Shown one piece after another: positions 18,310 through 26,886 of a stretch of 64,000 nt of DNA; the first letter of the stretch is position 1; the number at the start of each line of letters is the position of its first letter. The position numbers and the translations under genes are program-made. The notes beneath the pieces were generated by a model. It did no database searches, had not been told where the DNA came from, and saw nothing but the letters and a program-made list of their open reading frames with translations. The DNA comes from Palsa-465 sp963800475 (lineage in GTDB: Bacteria > Actinomycetota > Thermoleophilia > Solirubrobacterales > Solirubrobacteraceae). The stretch is taken from assembly GCA_963800475.1 (NCBI GenBank), contig CAWDAZ010000001.1:806001-870000 (forward strand), read 5' to 3'.

Positions 18310-19302
18310 CACGGGAAGTTCATATGACAGGGGTCCCTGAACATAGAAGCTGTTGACGCCGAGCTCGGCCGCCGCTTCGATCCGACCGATCACGTCGTGC
18401 GGCGTCCCGGCGAACGTGAAGTTCCGCGCATAGGTGTCGGCTTGTTCGTCGGTGACATAGTCATCGCTCCCGCGGATTGCAGCGTCCCAATCGACCGCAT
18501 GCGTAACGTCAGGGTAGATGCCCGGGACCACCTTCGGCACGGTGATCTCGATACCGACAGACTCGAGCGCGGCGGAAGCACCGAGCTGTGCGGACGTGAT
18601 GCAGAGAGGTTTGACCATGCGGGCAGCGGTGGTGCGATCAGGCGTGATGAACGCATGTGCGGCGAGCCAAAGATCGATGTCCGCCAACGTGCGCCCGCTT
18701 CTGCGAGCGCCCTCGTCGATGCGGTTGAGCGACCGACGTATGAGATCAGGTGCGACGCCGGCAAGGATGATCACGCCGTCGCAGAGCTCACCGGCAAGCG
18801 TCAGCGCCTTCGGCCCGCTCGCAGCCATGTACACGGGCAGCTGATAACCCGGCGCTGTGCTCAGCAACATCTCGCGGTGCGCGTAGTCCCCGGAGGTCCC
18901 AAAGCTGACCTTTTCGCTGGCTGTCAACTGGCGAAACAAGCCAATGTTCTCGCGCATTCGGGCGAGCGCGGTCGGCCGTATACCGAGGGTCTTTACGGCG
19001 CTGTCGCCCGTTCCGAAGCCGACGCGCAGGCGATGTGGCGCCAACTCCTCGATCGTCGAGGCCGCCGCCGCCGTCACCGCTACATGGCGAGTCTCGAAGT
19101 TCGTGACCGCCGTCCCAAGGCCGATCTTGCTCGTCTTCGTCGCAACCAGAGCGAGCGTTGCCCAAACGTTGCGCCAGAGGAACTGTGAGTCCGGAAACCA
19201 GGCCATGTCGAAATCGGCTTGTTCTGCGCGCGCCGCGAACTCCGCCATCTCCGGCGCGGGCCGGCACGGGGGATGTCGGAGCCCAAACTTGAGATCGGCC
19301 AT
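18250..19302 (-). CDS. LLM-class flavin-dependent oxidoreductase
   Basis: Luciferase-like (TIM-barrel) monooxygenase or F420-dependent dehydrogenase, 350 aa from the ATG at 19302. That start is preceded by GGAGGA at 6 nt; a longer frame to 19335 lacks support. The family core is clear: SKIGLGTAVTNFETRHVAVTAAAASTIEELAPHR is read with RVGFGTGDSA and PVYMAASGPKALTLAGE, the last resembling methylenetetrahydromethanopterin-reductase relatives. Whether FMN or F420 is used cannot be settled here. It is divergent from the thiolase gene across a region with two 34-bp dyads. Confidence 0.88.
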   Translation of the reverse strand: MADLKFGLRHPPCRPAPEMAEFAARAEQADFDMAWFPDSQFLWRNVWATLALVATKTSKIGLGTAVTNFETRHVAVTAAAASTIEELAPHRLRVGFGTGDSAVKTLGIRPTALARMRENIGLFRQLTASEKVSFGTSGDYAHREMLLSTAPGYQLPVYMAASGPKALTLAGELCDGVIILAGVAPDLIRRSLNRIDEGARRSGRTLADIDLWLAAHAFITPDRTTAARMVKPLCITSAQLGASAALESVGIEITVPKVVPGIYPDVTHAVDWDAAIRGSDDYVTDEQADTYARNFTFAGTPHDVIGRIEAAAELGVNSFYVQGPLSYELPVSQLESFRDQIIPHFRDRQA

Positions 19303-19357
19303 CACAGTTCCTCCCGACTCAGAGTCGTGGGACAAACGACCATATCCTGGTGTAGCA

Positions 19358-19391
19358 TAGCGTTTCGCTGGCCTTTGTGCTTAAAGCGCGA
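19358..19391. promoter_or_regulatory. 34-bp dyad operator D3 (LLM oxidoreductase side)
   Basis: Begins TAGCGTTTCGCTGGCC and ends TTAAAGCGCGA. The end differs by one base from the AAAGCGCTA of D1. A minus-strand TATGCT that could serve as the LLM -10 box (19354-19359) touches its left edge. Confidence 0.6.
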
Positions 19392-19435
19392 GATCGCGGT
19401 TGTCCCAATGGCGACGAAACACCGCCCCACATAGC

Positions 19436-19464
19436 TTGACGTCGAATCCTCAGCCTTATATCGT
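19436..19464 (+). promoter_or_regulatory. Promoter of the thiolase gene
   Basis: TTGACG at 19436-19441, 17-bp spacer, TATCGT at 19459-19464. The -10 hexamer coincides with the first bases of dyad D4, which explains why D4 starts TATCG and not TAGCG. Confidence 0.5.
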
Positions 19465-19492
19465 CTAAGTTACACCTGCAAAAGAAGCGCTA
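19459..19492. promoter_or_regulatory. 34-bp dyad operator D4 (thiolase side)
   Basis: Begins TATCGTCTAAGTTAC and ends GCAAAAGAAGCGCTA. The right arm read on the minus strand (TAGCGCTTCTTTTGC) matches the D2 right arm (TAGCGTTTTCTATGC) at 11 of 15 positions. It overlaps the thiolase -10 box and ends 18 bp before the start codon. Confidence 0.6.
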
Positions 19493-19509
19493 GAGAGATC
19501 GGAGTACCG

Positions 19510-20712
19510 TTGCCGCTCAACGGTCAAGCCTCATCCGGGTCGATCTGTATTCCTGTTGGCTACGCATGGACCTCGCCGTTCGCTCGCTGGGGAGGCGCGC
19601 TTGCCGAGTTTTCAAGCTTGGAGGTGGGCGCCGCGGTAACGCGCGACGCATTCGACGCACGCGGCATTTCCCCATTGGAGCTGAGCGGTCTCGTCATGGG
19701 ATGGACCGTGCCCCAGCCCGCGATCTTCTACGGCGCCCCGACGCTCGCTGCGCAAATCGGAGCTCCAGAGATCAGCGGTCCGATGGTCAGTCAGGCCTGC
19801 GCTACCGGAGTCGCCTCGCTCGAAGTTGCCGCGCGGCGCATCACTGCCGACGCCGATCTGGTGCTCGTCGCGGGGGTGGATCGCACGAGTAACGCACCGC
19901 ACCTGGTCTACCCGTCGGGGACGCGCCCTGGCGGGGCGCCGACACACGAGGACTGGATGCTCGACAACTTTGCGCGAGACCCTTGGGCTGGATCGCCGAT
20001 GATCGACACCGCCGAAGCCGTCGCGGATGAAGGCGGCTTTGAGCGTCCAGAGCTCGACGAGCTGACCGCGCTGCGTTACGAGCAGTACAGCGCTGCCCTG
20101 TCCGATGATCGGGCTGCTCAGCGCCCGTACTTCGTCAGCGCAAGACTGAAGACCCGGAAGGGCGAAGTTGTGGTCGCGGAAGACTCGGGAGTACATCCGA
20201 CGACCCGAGAGACGCTCGCCCAATTGAAACCAGCGGCGCCCGGTGCGCGACACACGATCGCCACACAAACGCATCCAGCTGACGCCTCCGCCGGGATGCT
20301 GGTCATGACGACGGCGAGGGCGAAGCAGCTTCAGCACGCAAGAGGAATCGCCACATTGCTCGGCTTTGGCTGGTCGCGCGTCGAAAAGGCCCGCATGCCA
20401 AGGGCGCCGGTGCCGGCCGCGCAGGCGGCCCTCGCCGCTGCCGGCGTTCACATCAATCAGGTCGGTCTGGTAACCACCCACAACCCGTTCGCGGTGAACG
20501 ACCTCTGGTTCTCCCGCGAAATGGACTTCCCCGTCGGCCGCATGAACCCGCTGGGCTGCAGCCTGGTCTATGGGCATCCGCAGGCGCCGACCGGGCTAAG
20601 AGCGATCACCGAGCTGATCGAAGCCCTGTCCTCGCGCGGCGGCGGTATCGGCCTGTTCACGGGCTGTGCCGCCGGCGACACGGGCGGCGCGGTGGTGGTT
20701 CGCGTCGAGTGA
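19510..20712 (+). CDS. Thiolase-family acyltransferase
   Basis: 400 aa. The nucleophile Cys is in SQACATGVAS (about residue 96), the general-base region in CSLVYGHPQAPTGLRAI, and the second Cys in GLFTGCAAGDTGGAVVV; this is the normal thiolase set with GHPQAPTG replacing the usual GHPLGASG. It would cleave a 3-oxoacyl-CoA with CoA (or run the reverse). The TTG start at 19510 is chosen from GGAG five bases upstream. A CoA-thioester step fits a PaaX-type regulator, whose effectors are usually CoA esters. Confidence 0.87.
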   Translation: MPLNGQASSGSICIPVGYAWTSPFARWGGALAEFSSLEVGAAVTRDAFDARGISPLELSGLVMGWTVPQPAIFYGAPTLAAQIGAPEISGPMVSQACATGVASLEVAARRITADADLVLVAGVDRTSNAPHLVYPSGTRPGGAPTHEDWMLDNFARDPWAGSPMIDTAEAVADEGGFERPELDELTALRYEQYSAALSDDRAAQRPYFVSARLKTRKGEVVVAEDSGVHPTTRETLAQLKPAAPGARHTIATQTHPADASAGMLVMTTARAKQLQHARGIATLLGFGWSRVEKARMPRAPVPAAQAALAAAGVHINQVGLVTTHNPFAVNDLWFSREMDFPVGRMNPLGCSLVYGHPQAPTGLRAITELIEALSSRGGGIGLFTGCAAGDTGGAVVVRVE

Positions 20713-21173
20713 CCGGTACGGACATCCAGACGCGCCGGGAATACCGGCCGGGACGAATTCGTTCGGCACGAGTTCGAGGAGGGTCGGTCGGTAGAGAGGA
20801 CGAGACCGCGACGTGTTGGTGCAATCCCGCCACCGGCTCGGTTGAGACGTAGAGTGATCTTCAAGGGCCAGGTCGGGCACGAAGCCGCGCCTGCGGTCGA
20901 TCCGGACCGCATCGAGGTGCCGAGACTCATCGAGCGCCGCGCGCCATTGCTGATCGCATCTGCGGCGTTATGCCAGAGGGTGGGTGGGCAGGCGTCGGCC
21001 CCGGGTGGCCGGAGCGCGCGCGGAATTGACCGCAGGCTGGTGCGATGCGCACCGGGCGCTCGCGGCGGCAGCTCGGAATCCGCGTACCGCAGTGCCCTCG
21101 TTGCCAGACGGTTGGCACGAATGCAGGTCAGCTGCCCCTTTGGCGGCAGCGCCCTCGCCGGAGACGAGCGTCG
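20713..21173. other. Gap between thiolase and thioesterase genes, no gene supported
   Basis: About 460 bp. A frame ending with PQCPRCQ (near 21090) faintly resembles the zinc ribbon of the DUF35 proteins that commonly accompany thiolases, but it is short, lacks an OB-fold continuation and would need frame changes. Confidence 0.35.
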
Positions 21174-21689
21174 ATGACGAACCGCATATCGTGTAGCGCG
21201 ATGGCCGCCAACCTTCCCTGGAAAGCGCTGGAGGGCGTGTCGGCGCCGGTGATACCGGTTGCGGACACGTTCGAGGGTTTCCTCGCTCTGGAATGGCTCG
21301 AGCTCACCGATTCCTCCGCTCACGTCCGGTTCCCGGTCCGAGACAACCTCAAGCAGCCGCTCGGCCTGCTGCACGGGGGGATCTATTCGGCTGTCGCGGA
21401 GTCAGTGGCGTCGGCCGCCACAGTCAGAGCGGTCTGGAGCGATGGCTTTACCGGAAGCGGGATGAGCAACGTCGCGAGCTTTCTTCGACCTGTCACAGGG
21501 GGAATGGTCGACGTGCGAGCCACTCGGCGTGGACGCGGTGACCGTGAATGGGTCTGGAGCAACGAGTTCTTCGATGAGACAGGTCGGCTGTGTGCGATGG
21601 TCGATGTGACCATCGCCGTCCGTCCTCGACCGACAGAGGCGAGCGGGCCAGCGGCGGCTGGCGAAGAGCTGGATCAGACGCGATCGTGA
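21174..21689 (+). CDS. PaaI-type hotdog-fold thioesterase
   Basis: 171 aa from the ATG at 21174 (GGAG at 21160-21163); an internal ATG at 21201 is the alternative. The hotdog signature KQPLGLLHGGIYSAVAESVAS includes the HGG turn and the following acidic helix residue of PaaI/YbgC-type acyl-CoA thioesterases. The central strand GMSNVASFLRPVTGG is normal. It probably hydrolyses an acyl- or aryl-CoA. Its placement after the thiolase fits a role in releasing the acid product or recycling CoA in the same pathway. Confidence 0.85.
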   Translation: MTNRISCSAMAANLPWKALEGVSAPVIPVADTFEGFLALEWLELTDSSAHVRFPVRDNLKQPLGLLHGGIYSAVAESVASAATVRAVWSDGFTGSGMSNVASFLRPVTGGMVDVRATRRGRGDREWVWSNEFFDETGRLCAMVDVTIAVRPRPTEASGPAAAGEELDQTRS

Positions 21690-21803
21690 CAAGCCAGCGG
21701 TCGCGACGTGGCGGCGCGACTCGGGATCGATCAGCAGAGTGGGCTGGTGTTGGGGGCCTCGTTCCGTGGATGCAGCGCGAGCCATCGCTGGGCCGGCGAC
21801 TAC

Positions 21804-22055
21804 CTAATCCCCGTCGAGAGCCCGTACAGCTGCCAACTGCTCAATGAGGTCGTCAACGAGGGTGGGCTGCACGGCAAATCGCCCGATCGACAGAACCTCG
21901 GTGGGCGGGTTCTCGCCCGGCGACTGTTGGAAGAACTCGATGTAGGTCATCTTCGTTCCGGGTCTGCCAACCCCGACCGCCGAAGCCAAGCCGTGCTCGA
22001 CATTGCCGCCAATGACTGCGATCCGATCAGGCCGGTGAGCGTCTCTTTCAGACAT
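21804..22055 (-). CDS. Small protein, DUF3467-like
   Basis: 83 aa from the ATG at 22055. A TTG at 22109 would add 18 basic residues with no ribosome site. The sequence has short beta-like blocks and ends IGRFAVQPTLVDDLIEQLAA, reminiscent of DUF3467 proteins (a loop with FF, then a P-x-x-a-x-x-L-x-x-L helix). The resemblance is by eye only. It sits directly next to the IS481-family element, so truncation or transfer is possible. Confidence 0.5.
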   Translation of the reverse strand: MSERDAHRPDRIAVIGGNVEHGLASAVGVGRPGTKMTYIEFFQQSPGENPPTEVLSIGRFAVQPTLVDDLIEQLAAVRALDGD

Positions 22056-22236
22056 ACAGAGACGATTCTTCCTGCGACGGCGTGGATTGGTCAAGTCGCG
22101 CACTGCCAACGAGGTCCGCTCCGAAACGGATCCTGCGTCGCGTCAGGCGACCCGGCTGTTACAGGCCAGCACGGCGGGCGTCGATGCGGTCCTCGTGGTG
22201 ATGCGCGGCATGAGCCACAACAGCTTGTGACGCGGT

Positions 22237-23220
22237 CTAGGTGTAAGTCCCGAGGAGGTTGTTCAGCTCGTTGAGGCGAGCGATGGGCGGCTTGTGGCTG
22301 AGGGCGCCGTGGGGTCGGCGGCGATTGTAGAAGTCCAGCCAGCCGGCGAGGGCGGCGTTTCGTTCGGCGCTGTCGCGGTAGATCGCGCCGTATGCCCAGC
22401 CGCCGAGCATGGTGCGGATGAAGCGTTCGGCTTTGCCGTTGGTCTGAGGGCGGTAGGGACGTGTTCGTAGATGACGGATGCCGAGGGTCCGGCAGGCGAT
22501 CGCGTGCATGGCTGAGCGGTAGGGCGAGCCGTTGTCGGTCATCAGCCGCTCGACGGTGATCCCGTAGCTCGCGTAGTGCTTGATCGCGCGGCGGAGGAAC
22601 CCGACGGCGGTGATCGCCTTCTCGTTGTCGAGGACCTCGACGTAGGCCAGGCGGGTGGCGTCGTCGATCGCGATGTGCACGTATTCCCAGCCGACGGTGT
22701 TGCGGTCGACGCCTGCAGCGTCCCGCCTGCGAGCGTTGTAGTGCTGGCGCAGCCCGTCTCTGACGCGCTTGCCGGCGCCACCCTTGATCCGTCCGAGCTT
22801 CTTGACGTCGATGTGGATCAGCTCGCCGGGCCGCTCGCGCTCATAGCGCTGCGCTGGCTCCAGGCCGAGCCGGCCGAGCTTGCCCATCCCGATCTGGGTG
22901 AGGATCCCCGACACGGTCGAGAGGGCCATGCCGAGCAGCTCGGCGATCTCCGCGCCGGTGAACCGCACCCTCCTGAGCGCGGCGATCACCTCGACCCGGC
23001 GCTCGTCGGTGCGGTTGGCCACCACCGACGGCGCCGAGGAGCGATCCAACAGCCCACCCAGACCCTCACCGCGATACCGCGCCAGCCACTTACTCGCGGT
23101 TCGGTCACTGACTCCGGCCGCCTCGGCGGCCTCCGTCAGCGACCACCCGCGGCTCTCGACACGATCGACCAGCAGCTCGCGGCCCTTGACGCTGAGACGA
23201 GCGTTAGCGTGCAACTTCAT
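22237..23220 (-). CDS. IS481-family transposase
   Basis: 327 aa from the ATG at 23220, which has a strong AGGAGGA site; a longer frame to 23286 is upstream leader. N-terminal helix-turn-helix (WSLTEAAEAAGVSDRTASKW) and an rve integrase core with DDE residues in HIDVKKLGR, VHIAIDDATRLAYVEV, LMTDNGSPYRS and the Glu in TNGKAERFIRT. The stop codon lies inside the left inverted repeat. No frameshift is seen, so it could be active. Confidence 0.93.
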   Translation of the reverse strand: MKLHANARLSVKGRELLVDRVESRGWSLTEAAEAAGVSDRTASKWLARYRGEGLGGLLDRSSAPSVVANRTDERRVEVIAALRRVRFTGAEIAELLGMALSTVSGILTQIGMGKLGRLGLEPAQRYERERPGELIHIDVKKLGRIKGGAGKRVRDGLRQHYNARRRDAAGVDRNTVGWEYVHIAIDDATRLAYVEVLDNEKAITAVGFLRRAIKHYASYGITVERLMTDNGSPYRSAMHAIACRTLGIRHLRTRPYRPQTNGKAERFIRTMLGGWAYGAIYRDSAERNAALAGWLDFYNRRRPHGALSHKPPIARLNELNNLLGTYT

Positions 23221-23308
23221 CCGGTGTCCTCCTTGGGACTGGGTGGCTTCGACACCACCAGCCTCCAAGGAGGCCCGGATGAACAACGTCCTCAGGAACT
23301 ACAACTAG
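22237..23308 (-). mobile_element. IS481-family insertion sequence
   Basis: About 1072 bp. The left end (22237-22265) begins CTAGGTGTAAGTCCCGAGGA and the right end read on the minus strand (23308-23280) begins CTAGTTGTAGTTCCTGAGGA; they match at about 22 of 29 positions. The true ends may lie up to ten bases further out and no target duplication was recognised. Confidence 0.8.
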
Positions 23309-23410
23309 GCCGGGGTTCGACCGTGCGGCACGCAAGGCACCAGGGCCCTTGATGCTCGTCGGGCGTCGACCGGCCAGGTGACCTCGTGTGCGTTGACCGC
23401 GCCCGGGCGG

Positions 23411-23437
23411 TCGCAGGTTCAAATCCTGTCTCCCCGA
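23411..23437 (+). other. 3' fragment of a tRNA-Pro gene (possible att remnant)
   Basis: A T-arm (GCAGG TTCAAAT CCTGT) followed by a 3' acceptor strand CTCCCCG and A. It reads like the end of bacterial tRNA-Pro genes (CGCAGGTTCAAATCCTGTC). No matching 5' acceptor CGGGGAG, D-arm or anticodon arm was found upstream, so only the 3' part is present. Such 3' ends are what tyrosine integrases leave behind. Confidence 0.6.
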
Positions 23438-23796
23438 CTAACGCAAGTCCTGGAAAACACCACATTCGTCTCGACTGTGAATTGGGCGGGAGTGCCGAGG
23501 GGGCATCAAAGGGGCATCAAACGCTCGCGGCGGCGAGGCAGGAATCAGCCGCTCGGCCTGCCAGCGCTCGTAGGCTCCGCTGGCCTGGATTTCGACCCGC
23601 TGGTTCTCCTCGAGCCGGTGCAGCGTCTCGAGCAACCGTGCCGGCCGAGAGGCGGGATCGGCTGCGCCGCCCCCCTTCGCGCAGATGAAATGAGCAGAAG
23701 CCGGGCGGAGCGACCGTTCGCGACCGCCGGTCGCATCGAGCCGAGTGGCCTCACGCGCCCCTGCGTAACGTCAAGCGCCTGGGTGCTGCTGCCGAC
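23438..23796. other. Region after the tRNA fragment; tandem 11-mer, no gene supported
   Basis: About 360 bp. The only structure seen is two directly adjacent copies of GGGGCATCAAA (23500-23510 and 23511-23521), 63 bp past the tRNA fragment. Open frames here have no convincing protein. Confidence 0.45.
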
Positions 23797-24099
23797 TCAG
23801 CCGGTTAGTCGCGCGGCGCCGCGATCATCGACATGCACCGAGACCAGCGCATCAAGCGCCACTTGGACGAGAAGCTGCGGGTCCAGCTCGCCGAGGACTT
23901 CGAGCGCTTCGCGGACGCACTCGAGGGTTTTGTCCCCGCCGCGAACCAAGGTGGTGAGCGCTGCTGCTCTGCTGTTGGCCCGCAGCTGCGCGACGACACC
24001 CACGATCGTGCGCTCGTGGGCGGTGAGTGCTTCCAGCTCGGACCAGGGAACGTGATCGACGCTGGCCATGATCGGGCCCTGCTGTTCCGAGATGCTCAC
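23797..24099 (-). CDS. Small hypothetical protein, helical
   Basis: 100 aa from a GTG at 24099 that overlaps the upstream small gene by four bases (GTGA), or about 90 aa from an ATG at 24069. It is rich in Leu/Ala/Val helices (ALTAHERTIVGVVAQLRANS, ECVREALEVLGELDPQLL). No family is recognised. Coupling to the preceding frame and a codon pattern like the neighbours make it more likely real than the opposite-strand frame. Confidence 0.4.
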   Translation of the reverse strand: MSISEQQGPIMASVDHVPWSELEALTAHERTIVGVVAQLRANSRAAALTTLVRGGDKTLECVREALEVLGELDPQLLVQVALDALVSVHVDDRGAARLTG

Positions 24100-24314
24100 G
24101 GGCGGCGCGCCGCTAGGTGTGGTTGGCGTGCGAGTCGCCGCTGCGCGGCGGTGGCGCGCTTGATGGCGCGGGCGTGGTAATCGGCCGCGGTACGCCTGGA
24201 CGCGACCAACTGATCCGCGTCGTCGCTGGGCGGCTGACGCCAGCAGACCGTTGCCGAGCGCGCGCCGGCGATCGGCTGCGTGCTTGCGCCGCTGCGATCA
24301 TGGCTGGGGCACAT
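24096..24314 (-). CDS. Small hypothetical basic protein
   Basis: About 72 aa from the ATG at 24314, although the frame is open to 24488. The end is strongly basic and helical (ADYHARAIKRATAAQRRLAR). It overlaps the next gene by GTGA. No function is recognised and the start is uncertain. Confidence 0.3.
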   Translation of the reverse strand: MCPSHDRSGASTQPIAGARSATVCWRQPPSDDADQLVASRRTAADYHARAIKRATAAQRRLARQPHLAARRP

Positions 24315-24734
24315 GCGTCGACTCCTGGGTGGTCGGACGGACTCCATGCTTGTCACGACCCTGGCTCGACGGCCACCGCGTGCCCGTGAACTCGTGCCGC
24401 TTACGTCCTGCCCGCCCTGAGCACGACCTGTGGCCGTATGCCGACGACGAGAATGACCAATCGTACACGCAGACGGGTCCTCACGCAAGCCGTTGCGGCC
24501 CCCCCCGACGATGCGGGCAGAGGCAAACCGCCAGACCTCTCAGGCCGCCGAAGACCATTCAGCTCGGACGCTGGATCAGGCGGAACTGTGTGCTCGTCGA
24601 CGTCGGGCTAGGGGGTGGAAGGCGACGACTTTGCGGCCGGGGAGACTCGTGGATGCAGCGCAGACTGCCGCTTTCTGCGCAGGCCGCTGGCCGCGCGGGC
24701 GTGACCTCTGCGGGAGCGTTGCGATAGCCGTGGG

Positions 24735-25169
24735 TCAGTCGTCGGGGTGAAGCGGTTCTGGATCGGTGATCTCGACCGCGCCGAAGCCGGGGAGGGGGCC
24801 GTCGATGAAGAAGATCTCGATCGTGATGTCGGGTTCGACGTGAGCTTGCGACAGGAATGCCGTGACGTTGCGACCGGTGAGCTCCTTGATGGTCTGCTTG
24901 TAGCGGTATTGCATGACCTGTTGGAAATCTTCGCGCATGGCCACGACGCGGTCGGGCCGGCCGCTGTCCATGATCGTCTGTTCGAGCGCAGTGAAGCCGC
25001 TGCCGCGCATCACCACGACGATGATGTCGTCGAGGATGTAGGTCTTGGCCTTCATCGGCCCGCGGCCATAATGCTCGCGCAGGATCGCGACGACGCGGGT
25101 GGAGATCGCTGCCAGCAGGTTCCCGCCGGACAGGGGGGCCGGCGTTTGTTGCGGCGCGGGCTCGTCCAC
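24735..25169 (-). CDS. DUF2294 family protein, copy 1
   Basis: 144 aa. The DUF2294 pattern is clear: HYGRGPMKAKTYILDDIIVV, a central helix with MREDFQQVMQYRYKQTIKEL, then TGRNVTAFLSQAHVEPD and a final strand ITIEIFFI. Function of the family is not established; it is a small cytosolic protein. A related but divergent copy lies 114 bp upstream on the same strand, suggesting an old duplication and co-transcription. Confidence 0.75.
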   Translation of the reverse strand: MDEPAPQQTPAPLSGGNLLAAISTRVVAILREHYGRGPMKAKTYILDDIIVVVMRGSGFTALEQTIMDSGRPDRVVAMREDFQQVMQYRYKQTIKELTGRNVTAFLSQAHVEPDITIEIFFIDGPLPGFGAVEITDPEPLHPDD

Positions 25170-25283
25170 GGTGCCTCCTTCGTCCGGCGCGGCCTGCGAG
25201 GCCGGTGCCGTCCGCGATTTCGCTGTATTCCCAGGCCCGGTTCGCCGTGCTTGCCGCCCGACGAACCCTGCCTGACATGAAGG

Positions 25284-25691
25284 CTACTGCTGCGCCGCCG
25301 GATCGGCGCCGCGGCTCGCGAGCGGCGCCTCGGGTTCGAGCACGAACGCTTCGATGGAGCACCCGCCGGAGTGGTCGGTGCCGCTGAGAAACGTGCGGAC
25401 GGTGCGGCGGGTGAGACGTTCGACGGTCTCGATCATCTGCGGTGCCATCGCGTGTTGCAGCGCGTCACGGGCCACGCGGACCAGGTCGGATTTGCCGGCC
25501 GCGACGAGGTTCTTCTCGGCGTTGGTGGCGCCGTCCTCCAGCACGCAGACGACGAGGTCCTGATGAAGAAATGCGCGGGATCGCTGCGCTCCTCGGCCGG
25601 TGAAGTCTGCGATCAGCTTGCTCAGCTCATTGGCCAGCGCGGCATTGAGCGCGCCGCCGGACAGCTCGGATGGGTGCATGCGGGATCCCAT
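25284..25691 (-). CDS. DUF2294 family protein, copy 2
   Basis: 135 aa (or 131 from the next ATG). Same layout as copy 1: a short N-terminal helix, FTGRGAQRSRAFLHQDLVVCVL, a helix with VRVARDALQHAMAPQMIE, then LTRRTVRTFLSGTDHSGG and a final strand CSIEAFVL. Identity to copy 1 is modest, so the pair is ancient or acquired as a unit. First gene of the pair in the direction of transcription. Confidence 0.7.
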   Translation of the reverse strand: MGSRMHPSELSGGALNAALANELSKLIADFTGRGAQRSRAFLHQDLVVCVLEDGATNAEKNLVAAGKSDLVRVARDALQHAMAPQMIETVERLTRRTVRTFLSGTDHSGGCSIEAFVLEPEAPLASRGADPAAQQ

Positions 25692-26396
25692 CTCCGCCTC
25701 GTCGGTAAGGGATCACAGGGGCAGAGAGACGGAAGAACACCCGAGCGAGTGACGGCCCAAGCGTAGCGGTCCGGCATTGGGCGCCGGGGCGTTCGGCGGT
25801 GTGTGCCGGGCGCGGGCGGCGGGTATCCTGAAGGACACGACTCGAAGTTGACGGTCATTGATCGCGGCTGCGGGTTGTCCTGTGAGCACGGAACGATCAC
25901 GGCGATCGCATGTCCGGTCGCCGCTCCCGGTCCGGAAGGAACGGCAAACGCTTTGGCCTCGAGCTCGGCCGGGATCGTTTATGTGTGAATCATGGTCGGC
26001 GACGACGACGCGTAGAGAGTCAGACCAGCCGCTACCACGCACACAGACCTGTGCCCGCGGCTGGTGTGTGGAGGGAGAGACTGCTCTGCCGCCGGAGACC
26101 TCCGCTCTGAAGGGCCGCCGCTCCCGTCGGGTCGTCCGCTTCTCGGAGCGCGAGGGGCGCACGGATGGGCACCTGCGAGACCGTCCCCGGACACGGCCGC
26201 GCATGCGCGCGTGTCGTCACGGAACCGACGGCCGTGCGCTCCCGGAGCGGGCGCACGGCCGTCCGCCTGCACGATCTGCCGGCTCGACCCGCCGTGTGAG
26301 GCCATGACCGCGGACGGTGGCGGCCAGGCGCAGTCATCGCGCAGCCGGCGCTTCTCGCGCCAGCCCGGGGGATCTCACCGGGCTGCGGCTCGTTCG
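25692..26396. other. Long non-coding or unresolved stretch upstream of two divergent small units
   Basis: About 700 bp between the DUF2294 pair (minus) and the RsbW-like gene (plus). It presumably holds both promoters. Overlapping frames on both strands give Arg/Ser/Pro-rich translations typical of GC-rich noise. An in-frame ATG at 26304 could extend the RsbW-like gene by 31 codons. Confidence 0.35.
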
Positions 26397-26789
26397 ATGA
26401 TCGAGCTTTCGGGTGGCGCCGGGGCGCCCGGCCGCGCGCGATGCTGGGTGAGCTCGCGCCTGGACGGCGAGCTGATCGGCATTTCGCATGGTGAGGTCGC
26501 GCTGATCGTCAGCGAGCTGGTCACCAACAGCGTGGTGCATGCGGGAGTCGACGCATCCCAGCTGTTGAAGATCAGTGTTGCGCGTCTGACTGGCGGATGG
26601 CGGATCACGGTCATCGACCCCGGCTCGGACACCGAGCCTCACCTGCGCCCGCTTGACCCGCTGACCCCGGGCGGCATGGGACTGCGTCTGATCGACGGTC
26701 TGTGCCCGGCTTGGGGAACCTCGCGCGGCGCCGACGGCCGCACGCATGTTTGGTGCGATCTGCCAGGCATCGCGGGAGAACGATCCTGA
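26397..26789 (+). CDS. Anti-sigma-type HATPase (RsbW/SpoIIAB-like ATP-binding protein)
   Basis: 130 aa from the ATG at 26397. GHKL ATPase motifs: N-box VALIVSELVTNSVVHA, G1 box ITVIDPGSD and G2 GGMGLRLIDGLCPAWG. Such stand-alone domains bind and phosphorylate STAS antagonists or hold sigma factors. It is followed 97 bp later by a STAS-domain gene, the usual partner. The start could instead be at 26304. Confidence 0.75.
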   Translation: MIELSGGAGAPGRARCWVSSRLDGELIGISHGEVALIVSELVTNSVVHAGVDASQLLKISVARLTGGWRITVIDPGSDTEPHLRPLDPLTPGGMGLRLIDGLCPAWGTSRGADGRTHVWCDLPGIAGERS

Positions 26790-26886
26790 CGTGCAGGCAG
26801 TCCGTTTATCGTTTGCTCCCGCGGTCGATCGGCTGCCGGCTGATCGGGATCCTGGTCGCGCGCTGCGGAGGCGGAAGGCGGTAGTG

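Noticed and set aside
20713..21173. Possible DUF35 zinc-ribbon partner of the thiolase (PQCPRCQ near 21090)
   Set aside because: The motif is isolated, frames change within 100 bp and no OB-fold part follows.
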